From assembly GCF_022548875.1 (NCBI RefSeq), contig NZ_JAKZEW010000016.1, positions 19,382 through 83,381 on the forward strand: a stretch of 64,000 nt of DNA, given 5' to 3'. A program made the position numbers and the translations under genes. The DNA comes from Glycomyces sp. L485. Lineage in GTDB: Bacteria > Actinomycetota > Actinomycetes > Mycobacteriales > Micromonosporaceae. Positions 8,263-17,984 of this stretch are shown one piece after another. Numbering within the stretch: position 1 is the first letter of the stretch; every line of letters begins with the position of its first letter. Under the pieces are notes generated by a model. That model was not told the origin of the DNA, made no database searches, and saw only the letters and a program-made list of their open reading frames with translations.

Positions 8263-8697
8263 GTGAGGTCGGATCGGCGTTGCTCCCGGAACGGCTGCCG
8301 CCAGCCCGCGGTGGCCACATTGACATATATCTACTCTGATTCAACGGCTGTGGTGGGCCCGCTCGCGACGACACGCGAGCCCCACAGCTATGACCTGTGC
8401 GATACCCACGCACGTCGGCTCACCGTGCCCCACGGATGGGAACTGGTCCGACACCAGGGCGATTACACGGCGCCGATGCCCACCGACGACGACCTGGTGG
8501 CCCTGGCCAACGCCGTCCGCGAAGCGGCCACCACCGAGCGGGCCGAGCCCGAACCGGACCCGGCGAAGCCCTCCGGCCGTCAACTCGGCGAGCCGCCCGA
8601 ACCGGCGCCGCGCCAGGGCATGCGCCCCACCGCGCCGCCTATGAGCGCCAGGAGGCACCTCCGGGTAGTCTCTGGCGACGAGGACGCGGGGCGTTAG
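8263..8697 (+). CDS. DUF3499 family protein
   Basis: The 144-residue product opens with CSRNGCRQPAVATLTY (first cysteine at residue 7) and continues YDLCDTHARRLTVPHGWELV, so two CxxxxC/CxxH-like pairs suggest a small zinc-binding fold. The C-terminal half is disordered and proline/acid rich. This is the conserved actinobacterial DUF3499 protein that sits before phosphomannomutase; its role is unknown. The GTG at 8263 has no Shine-Dalgarno sequence. TAGTTT lies at 8251-8256 about 7 bp upstream, within an inverted repeat ACCACGA/TCGTGGT (8240-8262), so a leaderless mRNA is possible. Confidence 0.85.
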   Translation: MRSDRRCSRNGCRQPAVATLTYIYSDSTAVVGPLATTREPHSYDLCDTHARRLTVPHGWELVRHQGDYTAPMPTDDDLVALANAVREAATTERAEPEPDPAKPSGRQLGEPPEPAPRQGMRPTAPPMSARRHLRVVSGDEDAGR

Positions 8698-8759
8698 TCT
8701 CGTTACACCGGCTCCGCGCAAGACCTGCTACTGGACCTCTGAAAGGCGGACACACTCAC

Positions 8760-10139
8760 GTGGCTCCCCAGCTCAGCGATTTCGTGAAGGCCTACGACGT
8801 CCGAGGACTCGTCGGCTCCCAGCTCACACCGGAGGTCATGGAGGCCATCGGTGCGGCCGCCGTGGCGGTGACCGGCGAGCGGACCTGGGCCGTCGGCCAC
8901 GACATGCGCGACTCGGGCCCGGGCTTCGCAGAGGCCTTCGCCCGCGGAGCCACCGCCGCCGGAGCGGACGTCATCGAGGCCGGGCTGTGCTCGACCGACA
9001 TGCTGTACTACATCGCCGGGGCCCGCGACGTGGCCGGCGCGATGTTCACCGCCAGCCACAACCCGGCCGAGTACAACGGCTTGAAAATGTGCCTGCCCGC
9101 GGCCCGCCCCATCGGCCTCGACACGGGGCTGGCCGACATCCGCGACAAGGCGCAGGCGATCCTCGACGGCGAGACCGCCCCGACCAGCGAGACGCCGGGC
9201 ACGGTCCATTCGGAGGACTTCCTCAGCGGTTACGCCGCCTACATGCGCGGGCTGGTGGATCTGTCGCGCATCCGACCGCTGAAGATAGTCGTCGACGCCG
9301 GCAACGGGATGGGCGGCTACACCGTCCCCGCCGTCCTGGGCGACCAGATCCTCGGCGCGCTGCCGCTGGAGATCGACCCGATGTACTTCGAGCTCGACGG
9401 CACCTTCCCCAACCACGAGGCCAACCCCCTTGAACCGGCGAACATCGTCGACCTCCAGGCCCGCGTCCGCGAGACCGACGCCGACCTGGGCCTGGCCTTC
9501 GACGGCGACGCCGACCGCTGCTTCGTCGTCGACGCGAACGGCGACCCGGTCACGCCCTCGGCGATCACCGCGCTCATCGCCACGCGCGAGCTGGGGCAGA
9601 ACCACGGCGGCGTCATCTGCCACAACCTCATCTGTTCCAAGGCCGTCCCCGAGATCGTCGCCGAGCACGGCGGGAGGCCGGTGCGCACCCGTGTCGGACA
9701 CTCCTACATCAAGGCCGTCATGGCCTCTGAGCAGGCCGTCTTCGGCGGCGAGCACTCGGGCCACTACTACTTCCGCGAGTTCTGGTACGCCGACACCGGC
9801 ATGCTCGCGGCGATGCACGTCCTGGCGGCCGTAGGCGATTCGGGCAAGAACCTGGCCGAGCTCTCCGAAGAATTCGTCCGCTACGTGCCCTCCGGCGAGA
9901 TCAATTCGAAGGTCATCGACGTACACGCGAAGATCGACGAGGTCGCCGCCCACTACGAGAGCGTCGGCGGCGCAGAGACCGACCGGCTCGACGGCCTCAC
10001 CGTCAGCTTCGAGGACGGCTCGTGGGCGAACCTGCGGCCGTCGAACACCGAGCCGCTGCTGCGGCTCAACGTCGAAGGCCCCGACCAGGTCTCGATGGAA
10101 CGGCTGCGCGACGACATCCTCCGCATCGTTAGGAACTGA
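8760..10139 (+). CDS. manB: Phosphomannomutase/phosphoglucomutase
   Basis: The 459-residue alpha-D-phosphohexomutase has the phosphoserine loop TASHNP at residues 97-102 (S99), the metal loop FDGDADR at 247-253, a sugar-binding GGEHSGHYYF segment and the C-terminal phosphate-binding RPSNTEPLLRLNVE. It interconverts mannose-6-phosphate and mannose-1-phosphate, the middle step towards GDP-mannose. The GTG at 8760 is chosen because GAAAGG lies about 14 bp upstream and the family N-terminus starts there; a frame extension back to 8397 reads through DUF3499 and is rejected. It is followed after 4 bp by a Trm112-like gene. The mycobacterial counterpart is called pmmA or manB. Confidence 0.94.
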   Translation: MAPQLSDFVKAYDVRGLVGSQLTPEVMEAIGAAAVAVTGERTWAVGHDMRDSGPGFAEAFARGATAAGADVIEAGLCSTDMLYYIAGARDVAGAMFTASHNPAEYNGLKMCLPAARPIGLDTGLADIRDKAQAILDGETAPTSETPGTVHSEDFLSGYAAYMRGLVDLSRIRPLKIVVDAGNGMGGYTVPAVLGDQILGALPLEIDPMYFELDGTFPNHEANPLEPANIVDLQARVRETDADLGLAFDGDADRCFVVDANGDPVTPSAITALIATRELGQNHGGVICHNLICSKAVPEIVAEHGGRPVRTRVGHSYIKAVMASEQAVFGGEHSGHYYFREFWYADTGMLAAMHVLAAVGDSGKNLAELSEEFVRYVPSGEINSKVIDVHAKIDEVAAHYESVGGAETDRLDGLTVSFEDGSWANLRPSNTEPLLRLNVEGPDQVSMERLRDDILRIVRN

Positions 10140-10143
10140 AAGC

Positions 10144-10320
10144 ATGCCCGTCTCCCCCGCGCCCGTCCTGCTCGAACTGCTGCGCTGCCCGGACCCCCAC
10201 CACGCCCCGCTCGCTTACGACCGCGAGGCGAACTGCCTCACCTGCTCTCAGTGCGACAAGGTGTTCCGAGTCGAAGACGGCATCCCCGTGATGCTGCTCG
10301 ACTCCGTCAAGGAGGAATGA
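10144..10320 (+). CDS. Trm112-like zinc-binding small protein
   Basis: A 58-residue protein starting at ATG 10144. Its pattern is LLELLRCPDPHHAPL, then CLTCSQCDKVF, then VEDGIPVMLLD, the usual layout of bacterial Trm112/YcaR-like proteins with four cysteines (C15, C31, C34, C37) to hold zinc. Trm112-type proteins are partners of methyltransferases in eukaryotes; the bacterial role is unclear. It lies 4 bp after phosphomannomutase and 4 bp before the SIS gene, with a GGAGG within its own 3' end serving the next gene. Confidence 0.88.
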   Translation: MPVSPAPVLLELLRCPDPHHAPLAYDREANCLTCSQCDKVFRVEDGIPVMLLDSVKEE

Positions 10321-10324
10321 GAAG

Positions 10325-11521
10325 ATGGGCCCAGACGACGACGGCGTGGCAGGCATCACCGGCGACCGGCTCGCCGACGAACGGCGCATCGAAGGCGAGC
10401 TGACCGAGTCGACGAACCCGGGCGGCGCGCTGTGGGCCCTGGCCTCGGCCGGGCCGCAGCTGCGCGAATCGGCGGCCCTGGCCGCCGACGCCGGCCTCGG
10501 CGTCCTCGCCGACGAGGGCCGCCCCAGGGCAGTCGTCGTCGCGGGCGTCGGCACCGCCGCCCGCACCGGCGACATCCTCGCCACCGTTGCCGGGCCGCGC
10601 TGCCCCGTGCCCGTCCTCGGACACCGCTCAGCCGGCGTCCCCGGCTGGGTCGGCGCCGCCGACGTCGTCCTCGCCGTCTCCGCATCCGGACGCAGCCCCG
10701 AGGCGCTCGCCGCCGCCGAGGCCGCCGCGCGCCGCGGCGCGCGCCTCGTCGCCATCGGCGCCCCCGACTCCGAACTCCAGGCCGTCGCCGAACGCGCCCG
10801 CGCCCCCTACGTCGCCGTCCCGCGCCGGGCCCCGGCAAGACTCTCCTTGTGGGCCTTGACGATCCCGGTGCTCATGGCCGGCCGCGAGCTCGGGCTCGTC
10901 CCCCTCGCCGAGGCCGACATCGCCGAGACCGCCAAGCGCCTCGACGAGGACGCCGAGCGCAGCCGCGTCGGCGCCGACGCCTACGTCAACCCCGCCAAGG
11001 AGCTCGCGCTCAACCTCGCCGGATCGATCCCGGTGGTCTGGGGCTCCAGCCCGCTGGCGGCGATCGCCGCCCGCCGCTTCGGCGACATGCTCGCCGCCAA
11101 CGCTCGCTATCCGGTCGTCTCCGGCGAGCTCGGCGAGGTGGGCCGCGGCCGAGTCGGCCTGCTCGACGGCGTCTTCGGTTCGCTCGCCGAAGGGCACAAG
11201 GACATCTTCGCCGACGAGAGCGAGGAGGAGGAGCTCACGCGTCTGCGGATCGTCCTCATGCGCGACGACGGACTCGACGGCGACGACACCGCGCCCAAGC
11301 CCGACACGCGGCGCGCCGAAGCCGTCGCCACGCTCGCCGAACGGCGCGGCGTGCGCTGCGACGTCATCCCCGCCGAAGGCGGCTGCGCGCTCGAGCGCCT
11401 CGCCTCGCTCATCGCGATCCCCGACTTCGCATCTGTCTACCTCGCTCACGCCCACGGCCTGGACCCGATGCGGGTCCCCGCGGTGTCCGAGATGAAGGAC
11501 GAGGCCCTCGGCGGCGAGTAG
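10325..11521 (+). CDS. SIS-domain protein, TobH/phosphoglucose-phosphomannose isomerase-like
   Basis: The 398-residue protein has a first SIS half (about residues 65-170) with VVVAGVGTAARTGDIL and VVLAVSASGRSPEAL. A C-terminal half with VVWGSSPLAAIAARRFGDML and an acidic ESEEEE loop follows. This is the layout of bifunctional phosphoglucose/phosphomannose isomerase-like proteins and of TobH, which always sits between phosphomannomutase and manA in actinobacteria. The expected catalytic residues of true isomerases could not be verified by eye, so an isomerase or regulatory sugar-phosphate-binding role is left open. It starts 4 bp after the Trm112-like gene. Confidence 0.85.
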   Translation: MGPDDDGVAGITGDRLADERRIEGELTESTNPGGALWALASAGPQLRESAALAADAGLGVLADEGRPRAVVVAGVGTAARTGDILATVAGPRCPVPVLGHRSAGVPGWVGAADVVLAVSASGRSPEALAAAEAAARRGARLVAIGAPDSELQAVAERARAPYVAVPRRAPARLSLWALTIPVLMAGRELGLVPLAEADIAETAKRLDEDAERSRVGADAYVNPAKELALNLAGSIPVVWGSSPLAAIAARRFGDMLAANARYPVVSGELGEVGRGRVGLLDGVFGSLAEGHKDIFADESEEEELTRLRIVLMRDDGLDGDDTAPKPDTRRAEAVATLAERRGVRCDVIPAEGGCALERLASLIAIPDFASVYLAHAHGLDPMRVPAVSEMKDEALGGE

Positions 11522-11579
11522 GCCGCAGGAGCGAGCCGATACAGTTGTCATCTCCGGATTGAACGAGTGAGGAGCGGCT

Positions 11580-12728
11580 GTGCAGGGGCTTGACGGTGTC
11601 ATCCGCAACTACGCATGGGGTTCACAGGTCGACATCGCCAGACTCCAGGGCCGCGAGTACCCCGCCGAGCTCCCCGAGGCCGAAGAGTGGTTCGGCGCCC
11701 ACCCGACGGCCCCGTCGATCCTCGACGACGGCCGGCCGCTGGACGACGCCATCGCCTCCGAGCCCGCGAAGCTCCTCGGAGCGCGCGCCCTGGACGAGTT
11801 CGGCCCGAGGCTGCCGTTCCTGCTGAAGCTCCTCGCCGCCGACCAGCCGCTGTCGCTGCAGGCACACCCGAACTCCCGCCAGGCGCACTCCGGCTACCAA
11901 CGGGAACTGCGCATCGGCATCGACGCCGCCTACCGCAACTACGTCGACGGCAACCACAAGCCTGAGCTGATCGTCGCCCTCACCGACTTCCGCGCGCTCT
12001 GCGGCTTCCGTGACCCGCTCGAAAGCGCCGACCGCGTAGAAGCGCTCGGCGTCCCGGGCCTCGAGGGGCTCGTCGAGGGGTTGCGCGACCGGCGCCAGGG
12101 CCTGCGGTGGGCAGTCCCGAACCTGCTGGACACCAACCGCGAAGAATGCCGGGAGCTCATCGACCAGGCCGTCAAGGCCGCCTCCGAGACCGACGCCGAG
12201 GGCTCGACCGTCCTCACCGAACTGGCCCGCTACTACCCCGACGACCCGGGCGTCCTGGTGAGCATGCTGCTCAACCATGTCACGCTGCGGCCCGGCGAGG
12301 CGGTCTACATGCCGGCCGGGAACCTGCACGCCTATCTCAAGGGATTCGGCGTCGAGATCATGGCCGCCAGCGACAACGTCCTGCGCGGCGGGCTCACCAG
12401 CAAGCGCGTCGACGTCCACGAGCTGCTGCGCGTCCTGGACTTCCGGACGATGGACGAGCCGCGCGCCGACGCTCGCGACGACGGGTCGGTGCGGACCTGG
12501 CCGGTCCCCATCGGCGACTTCGCGATCAAGTGCGTCCAGGTCGGGCCCGAGGCCCCGGCCTTCGACATCGACGGCCCGAGGATCAGCCTGTGCACCGGCG
12601 GGTCCGTGACGGTGTCCGACGCAGACGGGAGCGTCACCCTCTCCCCCGGCCGGGCCGCGTTCTCCGCGGCCACGGCCGGGCCGCTCCGCGCCTCCGGCGA
12701 AGGCGAGCTGTTCATCGCCTCCGCTTAG
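11580..12728 (+). CDS. manA: Mannose-6-phosphate isomerase, class I
   Basis: The 382-residue cupin-type isomerase shows the zinc-site motifs LQAHPNSRQA and HKPELIVAL and the signature MPAGNLHAYLKGFGVEIMAA followed by SDNVLRGGLTSKR. It converts fructose-6-phosphate to mannose-6-phosphate, the entry to the GDP-mannose route whose later enzymes are encoded upstream. The GTG at 11580 follows GAGGAGCG with good spacing. Its TAG stop (12726-12728) overlaps the TAA stop of the convergent GNAT gene (12725-12727), leaving no intergenic terminator. Confidence 0.95.
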   Translation: MQGLDGVIRNYAWGSQVDIARLQGREYPAELPEAEEWFGAHPTAPSILDDGRPLDDAIASEPAKLLGARALDEFGPRLPFLLKLLAADQPLSLQAHPNSRQAHSGYQRELRIGIDAAYRNYVDGNHKPELIVALTDFRALCGFRDPLESADRVEALGVPGLEGLVEGLRDRRQGLRWAVPNLLDTNREECRELIDQAVKAASETDAEGSTVLTELARYYPDDPGVLVSMLLNHVTLRPGEAVYMPAGNLHAYLKGFGVEIMAASDNVLRGGLTSKRVDVHELLRVLDFRTMDEPRADARDDGSVRTWPVPIGDFAIKCVQVGPEAPAFDIDGPRISLCTGGSVTVSDADGSVTLSPGRAAFSAATAGPLRASGEGELFIASA

Positions 12729-13768
12729 GCGAGCTTCTTCTGGAACACGAGCTCGCGGAAGAACCTGCGGTAGCCGACGGCCTCGTTGATGTCGATCATG
12801 TGGCTGTTGACCTCGGCGTTCCAGGTGACGACGTACCGGATCATCGGCCTGTAGCGGCGCAGCTGGCGCTGGTTGGCGATCTTGAGGATCGTGCCGAGCC
12901 GCCTGCCGCGGTGCGCCGGGTCCACGATCGTGTCGTCCTGCCAGGCGAACTCCTCTTCGCCGGGGTCGACATTGATGGCCGTGTATCCGGCGACCTCGCC
13001 GGAGTCGACGCGGCGGACGGCGGCGGCGACGGTGAGCTGGCCGCGGTCGGCGAGGGACTGCTCCTCGGCGCGGATGCGTTCGGCGTCGTACACGGCCGGG
13101 CGGATGTCGAGTTCGCCCATGGGAGGGTCGGTCCACATGCGGGCCTCCATGCGGGCGACGCCGTCGACCAGTTCTTCGGGTGTGCGGACTGTCCACTCCA
13201 CCAGCTCGTAGCCTCCGGCCCGTTCCCATGCCTCGGCAAAGCGTCTGGCGAGGTCGTCGTCGTCCACCTTGGTGAGGTCGTTCCGGCGGCAGATCTCGGT
13301 GTCGGCCACGGCGTAGCCGTGCTTCTCGGCGAAGTGCTTGCCGGGCGTGTCGGTCCCGGGCCGATCGAAGATCTCATCGACCGCGTAGGAGATGACGGTG
13401 TCGCGCCCGTTGACCGCGGCGCGTTCTTCGAGAAGTTCGAGCAGGCGCGTGCCGACGCCGCGGCGGCGCCAGTCCGGGTGCACCTCCAGGTCGGCCTCCG
13501 CCATGTGCAGGTTGTCCTTGGCGGGCATCTGGATGCCGAGGTGCCCCACTACGGTCCCGTCCGCGACGGCGGCCCATCGCTCGACTCTGTACGAGGAGAG
13601 GGGCAGCAGGAGTCGCAGGCGCTGGAGCGCCGGGCTGGGTCGGGGGAAGCCGTCGATGTCGTGACGCACGGCCGCGATCTGCGTGTCGACCCAGGAGCGA
13701 ACGAGACCGTCGTTCATCGGGTCGATCGGAACGATTCCAACGTCATTGCTACTCACATTCCCGACCAT
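12725..13768 (-). CDS. Tandem-GNAT N-acetyltransferase
   Basis: The 347-residue protein contains two GNAT-like halves. The first (about residues 50-150) has LEVHPDWRRRGVGTRLLELL, a clear acetyl-CoA loop (RRRGVG). The second (about 190-330) has DTIVDPAHRGRRLGTILKIA with HRGRRLG. This is the arrangement of mycothiol synthase-like and related double-GNAT proteins; the substrate is unknown. The ATG at 13768 is used, but a GTG at 13756 is possible because no strong Shine-Dalgarno sequence is seen. A consensus-like promoter about 280 bp upstream implies a long leader with competing hairpins. Confidence 0.82.
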   Translation of the reverse strand: MVGNVSSNDVGIVPIDPMNDGLVRSWVDTQIAAVRHDIDGFPRPSPALQRLRLLLPLSSYRVERWAAVADGTVVGHLGIQMPAKDNLHMAEADLEVHPDWRRRGVGTRLLELLEERAAVNGRDTVISYAVDEIFDRPGTDTPGKHFAEKHGYAVADTEICRRNDLTKVDDDDLARRFAEAWERAGGYELVEWTVRTPEELVDGVARMEARMWTDPPMGELDIRPAVYDAERIRAEEQSLADRGQLTVAAAVRRVDSGEVAGYTAINVDPGEEEFAWQDDTIVDPAHRGRRLGTILKIANQRQLRRYRPMIRYVVTWNAEVNSHMIDINEAVGYRRFFRELVFQKKLA

Positions 13769-14052
13769 TCCGCAAGGCAGCGGCGCGCGCAATTGATTTT
13801 GCGGAAACGGGAGGCTCGCTCCCGAAGCAGGCGGCCCTCGGGGGACCCCTGGTGGAAGTTCATCGACGGGAGACGACCAGTGCTGCGAGCCGCGAAGCGA
13901 GGCCGAGACAGCAGACATTCCGGGCACAATAATGTGCCGGGCGGCCACCCCAGACCGCCCGGCACTCCCCCCGGTTTGGTTACCCCGCGCGTCACCGGCG
14001 ACGTTCTCCGACCCTGTGGGCCATCCCGCCGCTGTGACGCTGCGTATTTGCA
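13769..14052 (-). promoter_or_regulatory. Long structured leader of the tandem-GNAT gene
   Basis: Between the predicted start of transcription (about 14046) and the GNAT start no gene is visible. On the minus strand an 11-bp perfect hairpin (GTGCCGGGCGG / CCGCCCGGCAC, 13934-13965, 10-base loop) is followed at once by GTGCCCGG. This can pair with CCGGCAC of the same second arm, so two folds exclude each other, as in attenuators and riboswitches. No known riboswitch class was matched. Confidence 0.4.
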
Positions 14053-14080
14053 ATATTACCCATAGCCCCACGAGTGTCAA
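14053..14080 (-). promoter_or_regulatory. Sigma70-type promoter for the tandem-GNAT gene
   Basis: Read on the minus strand, TTGACA (plus positions 14075-14080) is followed after 16 bp by TAATAT (14053-14058). It is the clearest -35/-10 pair in the window and points at the GNAT gene. Confidence 0.55.
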
Positions 14081-14095
14081 GCCGAATCGGGGGTT

Positions 14096-14118
14096 GACAC
14101 GGAAAAACTTTCCGTGTC
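14096..14118 (+). promoter_or_regulatory. Perfect hairpin/operator upstream of sahH
   Basis: GACACGGAAA and TTTCCGTGTC form a perfect 10-bp inverted repeat with a 3-base loop, 57 bp upstream of the sahH ATG. A TTGACA at 14094-14099 overlaps it without a matching -10. It may be an operator or a leader stem. Confidence 0.5.
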
Positions 14119-14174
14119 CCCCGCCACCACGCCGTTCGACGGCTCACATACGCCCGGCGCGTAGCATTTCTTCC

Positions 14175-15638
<1,464 letters not shown>

Positions 15639-15645
15639 AACACGA

Positions 15646-15687
15646 GCGAGCAAGGGCCTGGTCCGACCGGACCGGGCCCTTGCTCGC
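15646..15687. terminator. Strong bidirectional terminator after sahH
   Basis: Nineteen base pairs (one of them T-G) pair around a GACC tetraloop, from GCGAGCAAGGGCC to its complement. It lies between convergent sahH and the serine hydrolase gene. Confidence 0.85.
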
Positions 15688-15694
15688 ACTACGT

Positions 15695-16591
15695 CTATGC
15701 CTCGTCGATGACTTCGCGGGCGATCTCGGCGATCCGCTCGACGATGGGGACGCCCTCGACGTCGTCGACGGCCCCGCTGGTCAAGATCGCCATCTTGACC
15801 GGGTCGTCGCCCTCGCCGCCGAGGACGCCGATCGAGTTGACGACCCACAGTCCTCCCAGTTGCGACTCGACGTCCCAGCCGTTCTTGAGCCAGACCGACT
15901 CGCCCTCCTTCGCAGCCGCCGAGACGCCCCAGGCCTGGGCCTCGCTCACGCCTCCCATGAGCTCGCGGCCGAGCTCGACCTGCTCGGCGTCGAGCGCGCC
16001 TTCGAAGAGATTGAGGTCGGCCAGGATCAGTTGGTCGGCGGCGATGGTTTCGGTCAGGCCCCACCGACCGTCCGGATCGGAGACCGTGTTCGCCAGGCCG
16101 TAGCGCTCGTGCGCGGCGTCGAGGGCGTCCTTGCGGCCCAGGAAGTTGAACAGCTCCGTCGTGGAGTCGTTGTGGGACTGGGTGATCATGCGCTCGAGCA
16201 GTTCCCGGTGGCCCGCAGGGATCGCGTCCGCCGAGCCCCAGTACTGCTGGATCATCGCGAGGATCTCCATCTTGACGATGGAGGCGGTGATGTGGAGCTG
16301 ATCGCCGTTGTAATCCAGGTGCATGTCGTCTCGCTCGACGGCTATCGAGGCCTCCACCCGGGTGCCGGTCGATGCGAGGTACTCCTCGACCCGGGCGGCG
16401 AGCTCGGCTTCGAGCTCCTCCCGAGAGGGGCTGAACCAATTGTGGAGCACGGACTCCGCCGCGTTCGCGCCCACGCCCGCGAAGGACGCGCCGCCCACGA
16501 CGACCAGCGCGGCCGGAACCCCGATGCTCAGGACCTTCCTGCGATTGAGGCGCGAATATCTCGTTGTGTCGCTTGATTTGCGAATCATCAT
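15695..16591 (-). CDS. Exported class A beta-lactamase-like serine hydrolase
   Basis: A 298-residue protein with an N-terminal basic stretch and hydrophobic segment (about residues 19-45) for export or anchoring. The penicillin-recognising fold shows ASIVK (S104, K107), SHN at 139-141 in place of SDN, and KNG at 236-238 in place of KTG. The deviating second and third motifs suggest a cell-wall or unknown serine hydrolase rather than an efficient beta-lactamase; this is inference. A double-arginine is present (NRRKV) but not a clear Tat motif. It converges on sahH and is monocistronic. A CATGTC/GACATG repeat lies 72 bp upstream. Confidence 0.8.
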   Translation of the reverse strand: MMIRKSSDTTRYSRLNRRKVLSIGVPAALVVVGGASFAGVGANAAESVLHNWFSPSREELEAELAARVEEYLASTGTRVEASIAVERDDMHLDYNGDQLHITASIVKMEILAMIQQYWGSADAIPAGHRELLERMITQSHNDSTTELFNFLGRKDALDAAHERYGLANTVSDPDGRWGLTETIAADQLILADLNLFEGALDAEQVELGRELMGGVSEAQAWGVSAAAKEGESVWLKNGWDVESQLGGLWVVNSIGVLGGEGDDPVKMAILTSGAVDDVEGVPIVERIAEIAREVIDEA

Positions 16592-16662
16592 GCAAGGCTA
16601 GGAAACCGACCGAAAGGAGTCAATACGGCAAGACTTGAAAATCTCCCGGAACCAGTGTCAGA

Positions 16663-16679
16663 CATGTCATATCGACATG
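16663..16679. promoter_or_regulatory. Inverted repeat upstream of the serine hydrolase gene
   Basis: CATGTC-ATATC-GACATG is a perfect 6-5-6 inverted repeat 72-88 bp upstream of the hydrolase start, in a 153-bp intergenic region that also holds the moeZ terminator. Confidence 0.35.
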
Positions 16680-16696
16680 AAGCAACCCAGAAGACG

Positions 16697-16735
16697 CGAA
16701 AAGGCGTATGACCGAGACGGTCATACGCCTTTTCG
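16697..16735 (-). terminator. Intrinsic terminator of moeZ
   Basis: CGAAAAGGCGTATGACC pairs perfectly over 17 bp with its complement around GAGAC, 10 bp beyond the moeZ stop. The stem ends in a T-run on the minus strand. Confidence 0.88.
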
Positions 16736-16744
16736 ACGTTCGGT

Positions 16745-17923
16745 CTAGTAGGTCGGCAGGCTCGGGTCGACCTGGTTGATCCAGCCGAGGACTCCGCCTT
16801 GGACGTGGACGGAGTTCTTCAGGCCGGCGGCCTTCGCCGCGGCCAGCGCCTCGGCCGAGCGGATCCCGGACTTGCAGTAGAACACCGCCTGGCGCTCGGT
16901 CGGCAGGTCGGCCAGCGCGGCACCGGAAACGATGTCGCCCTTGGGGATCAGGCGCGAGCCGGGGATACGGACGATCTCGTACTCGGCGGGCTCGCGGACA
17001 TCGATCAGATCGATCTCGCGGCCTTCCTTGATCCACGCCTCGAGCTCGCGGGCGGTGATCGTGGAGCCGACGGCGGCCTCGGCGGCCTCGTCGGTGACCG
17101 CGCCGCAGAAGTCGTCGTAGTCGATCAGCTCGGTGACCGTCGGGTTCTCGCCGCAGACCGCGCAGTTCGGGTCCTTGCGGACCTTGATCTTGCGGTATTC
17201 CATTTCGAGGCCGTCGTAGACCATGAGCGAGCCGACGAGGGGCTCGCCGATGCCGGTGATGACCTTGATGGCCTCGTTGACCTGGATGGACCCGATCGAG
17301 GCGCACAGGACGCCGAGGACGCCGCCTTCGGCGCAGCTGGGGACCATGCCGGGCGGCGGGGGCTCGGGGTACAGGCAGCGGTAGCAGGGGCCCTGCTCGG
17401 CCCAGAAGACGGAGGCCTGGCCGTCGAAGCGGAAGATCGAGCCCCACACGTAGGGCTTGCCGAGCAGCACGGCCGCGTCGTTGACCATGTAGCGGGTGGC
17501 GAAGTTGTCGGTGCCGTCGACGATGAGGTCGTAGTCGGCGAAGATCTCCATGACGTTGTCGTTGTCCAGCGCGGTGTTGTGGATGACGACGTCGATGTTG
17601 GGGTTGATCTCGCGGATCGTGGCGGCGGCCGATTCGGCCTTGGGGCGGCCGACGTCGGACTGGCCGTGGATGATCTGGCGCTGGAGGTTCGACTCGTCGA
17701 CGGTGTCGAAGTCGACGATCCCCAGGGTGCCGACTCCGGCGGCGGCGAGGTACATCAGTGCGGGCGAACCGAGTCCGCCGGCGCCGACGCAGAGGACGCG
17801 GGCGTTCTTGAGACGTTTCTGGCCGTCCATCCCGACATCCGGGATGATGAGGTGGCGGGAATAGCGCCTCACCTCGTCGACGGAGAGGTCGGCGGCTGGC
17901 TCGACTAGCGGCGGCAAACTCAT
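16745..17923 (-). CDS. moeZ: Adenylyltransferase/sulfurtransferase MoeZ
   Basis: The 392-residue protein joins an E1-like ThiF/MoeB domain (about residues 15-265) with the ATP loop GAGGLGSP (47-54) and zinc cysteines (CYRCLYP, CAVC) to a C-terminal rhodanese domain with VFYCKSGIRS, C350 being the sulfur-carrying cysteine. MoeZ adenylates small sulfur-carrier proteins (MoaD, CysO, ThiS-like) and loads sulfur for molybdopterin, cysteine or thiamine synthesis. Length equals the mycobacterial protein as remembered. ATG 17921-17923 is the start. It is next to the DUF3152 gene, as in mycobacteria, and has its own terminator. Confidence 0.95.
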   Translation of the reverse strand: MSLPPLVEPAADLSVDEVRRYSRHLIIPDVGMDGQKRLKNARVLCVGAGGLGSPALMYLAAAGVGTLGIVDFDTVDESNLQRQIIHGQSDVGRPKAESAAATIREINPNIDVVIHNTALDNDNVMEIFADYDLIVDGTDNFATRYMVNDAAVLLGKPYVWGSIFRFDGQASVFWAEQGPCYRCLYPEPPPPGMVPSCAEGGVLGVLCASIGSIQVNEAIKVITGIGEPLVGSLMVYDGLEMEYRKIKVRKDPNCAVCGENPTVTELIDYDDFCGAVTDEAAEAAVGSTITARELEAWIKEGREIDLIDVREPAEYEIVRIPGSRLIPKGDIVSGAALADLPTERQAVFYCKSGIRSAEALAAAKAAGLKNSVHVQGGVLGWINQVDPSLPTY

Positions 17924-17984
17924 ATAACTAGTAATGCATATCCACTCTGTGGAAATTCCATCGGGAAGACGGGTGTGCCGGGTT

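Noticed and set aside
8397..8759. N-terminal extension of phosphomannomutase
   Set aside because: It is the out-of-frame shadow of DUF3499; the GTG at 8760 gives the family N-terminus.
12107..14065. 652-codon plus-strand frame over manA and the GNAT gene
   Set aside because: Crosses two convergent genes with clear families; no motif of its own.
13769..14174. SAH or SAM riboswitch before sahH
   Set aside because: Hairpins are present, but I could not align the conserved core of a known SAH or SAM class; the promoter in the region points away from sahH.
15695..16591. True beta-lactamase
   Set aside because: SxxK is present, but SHN and KNG replace SDN and KTG and no clear ExxxN omega-loop motif was seen; resistance function is not supported.
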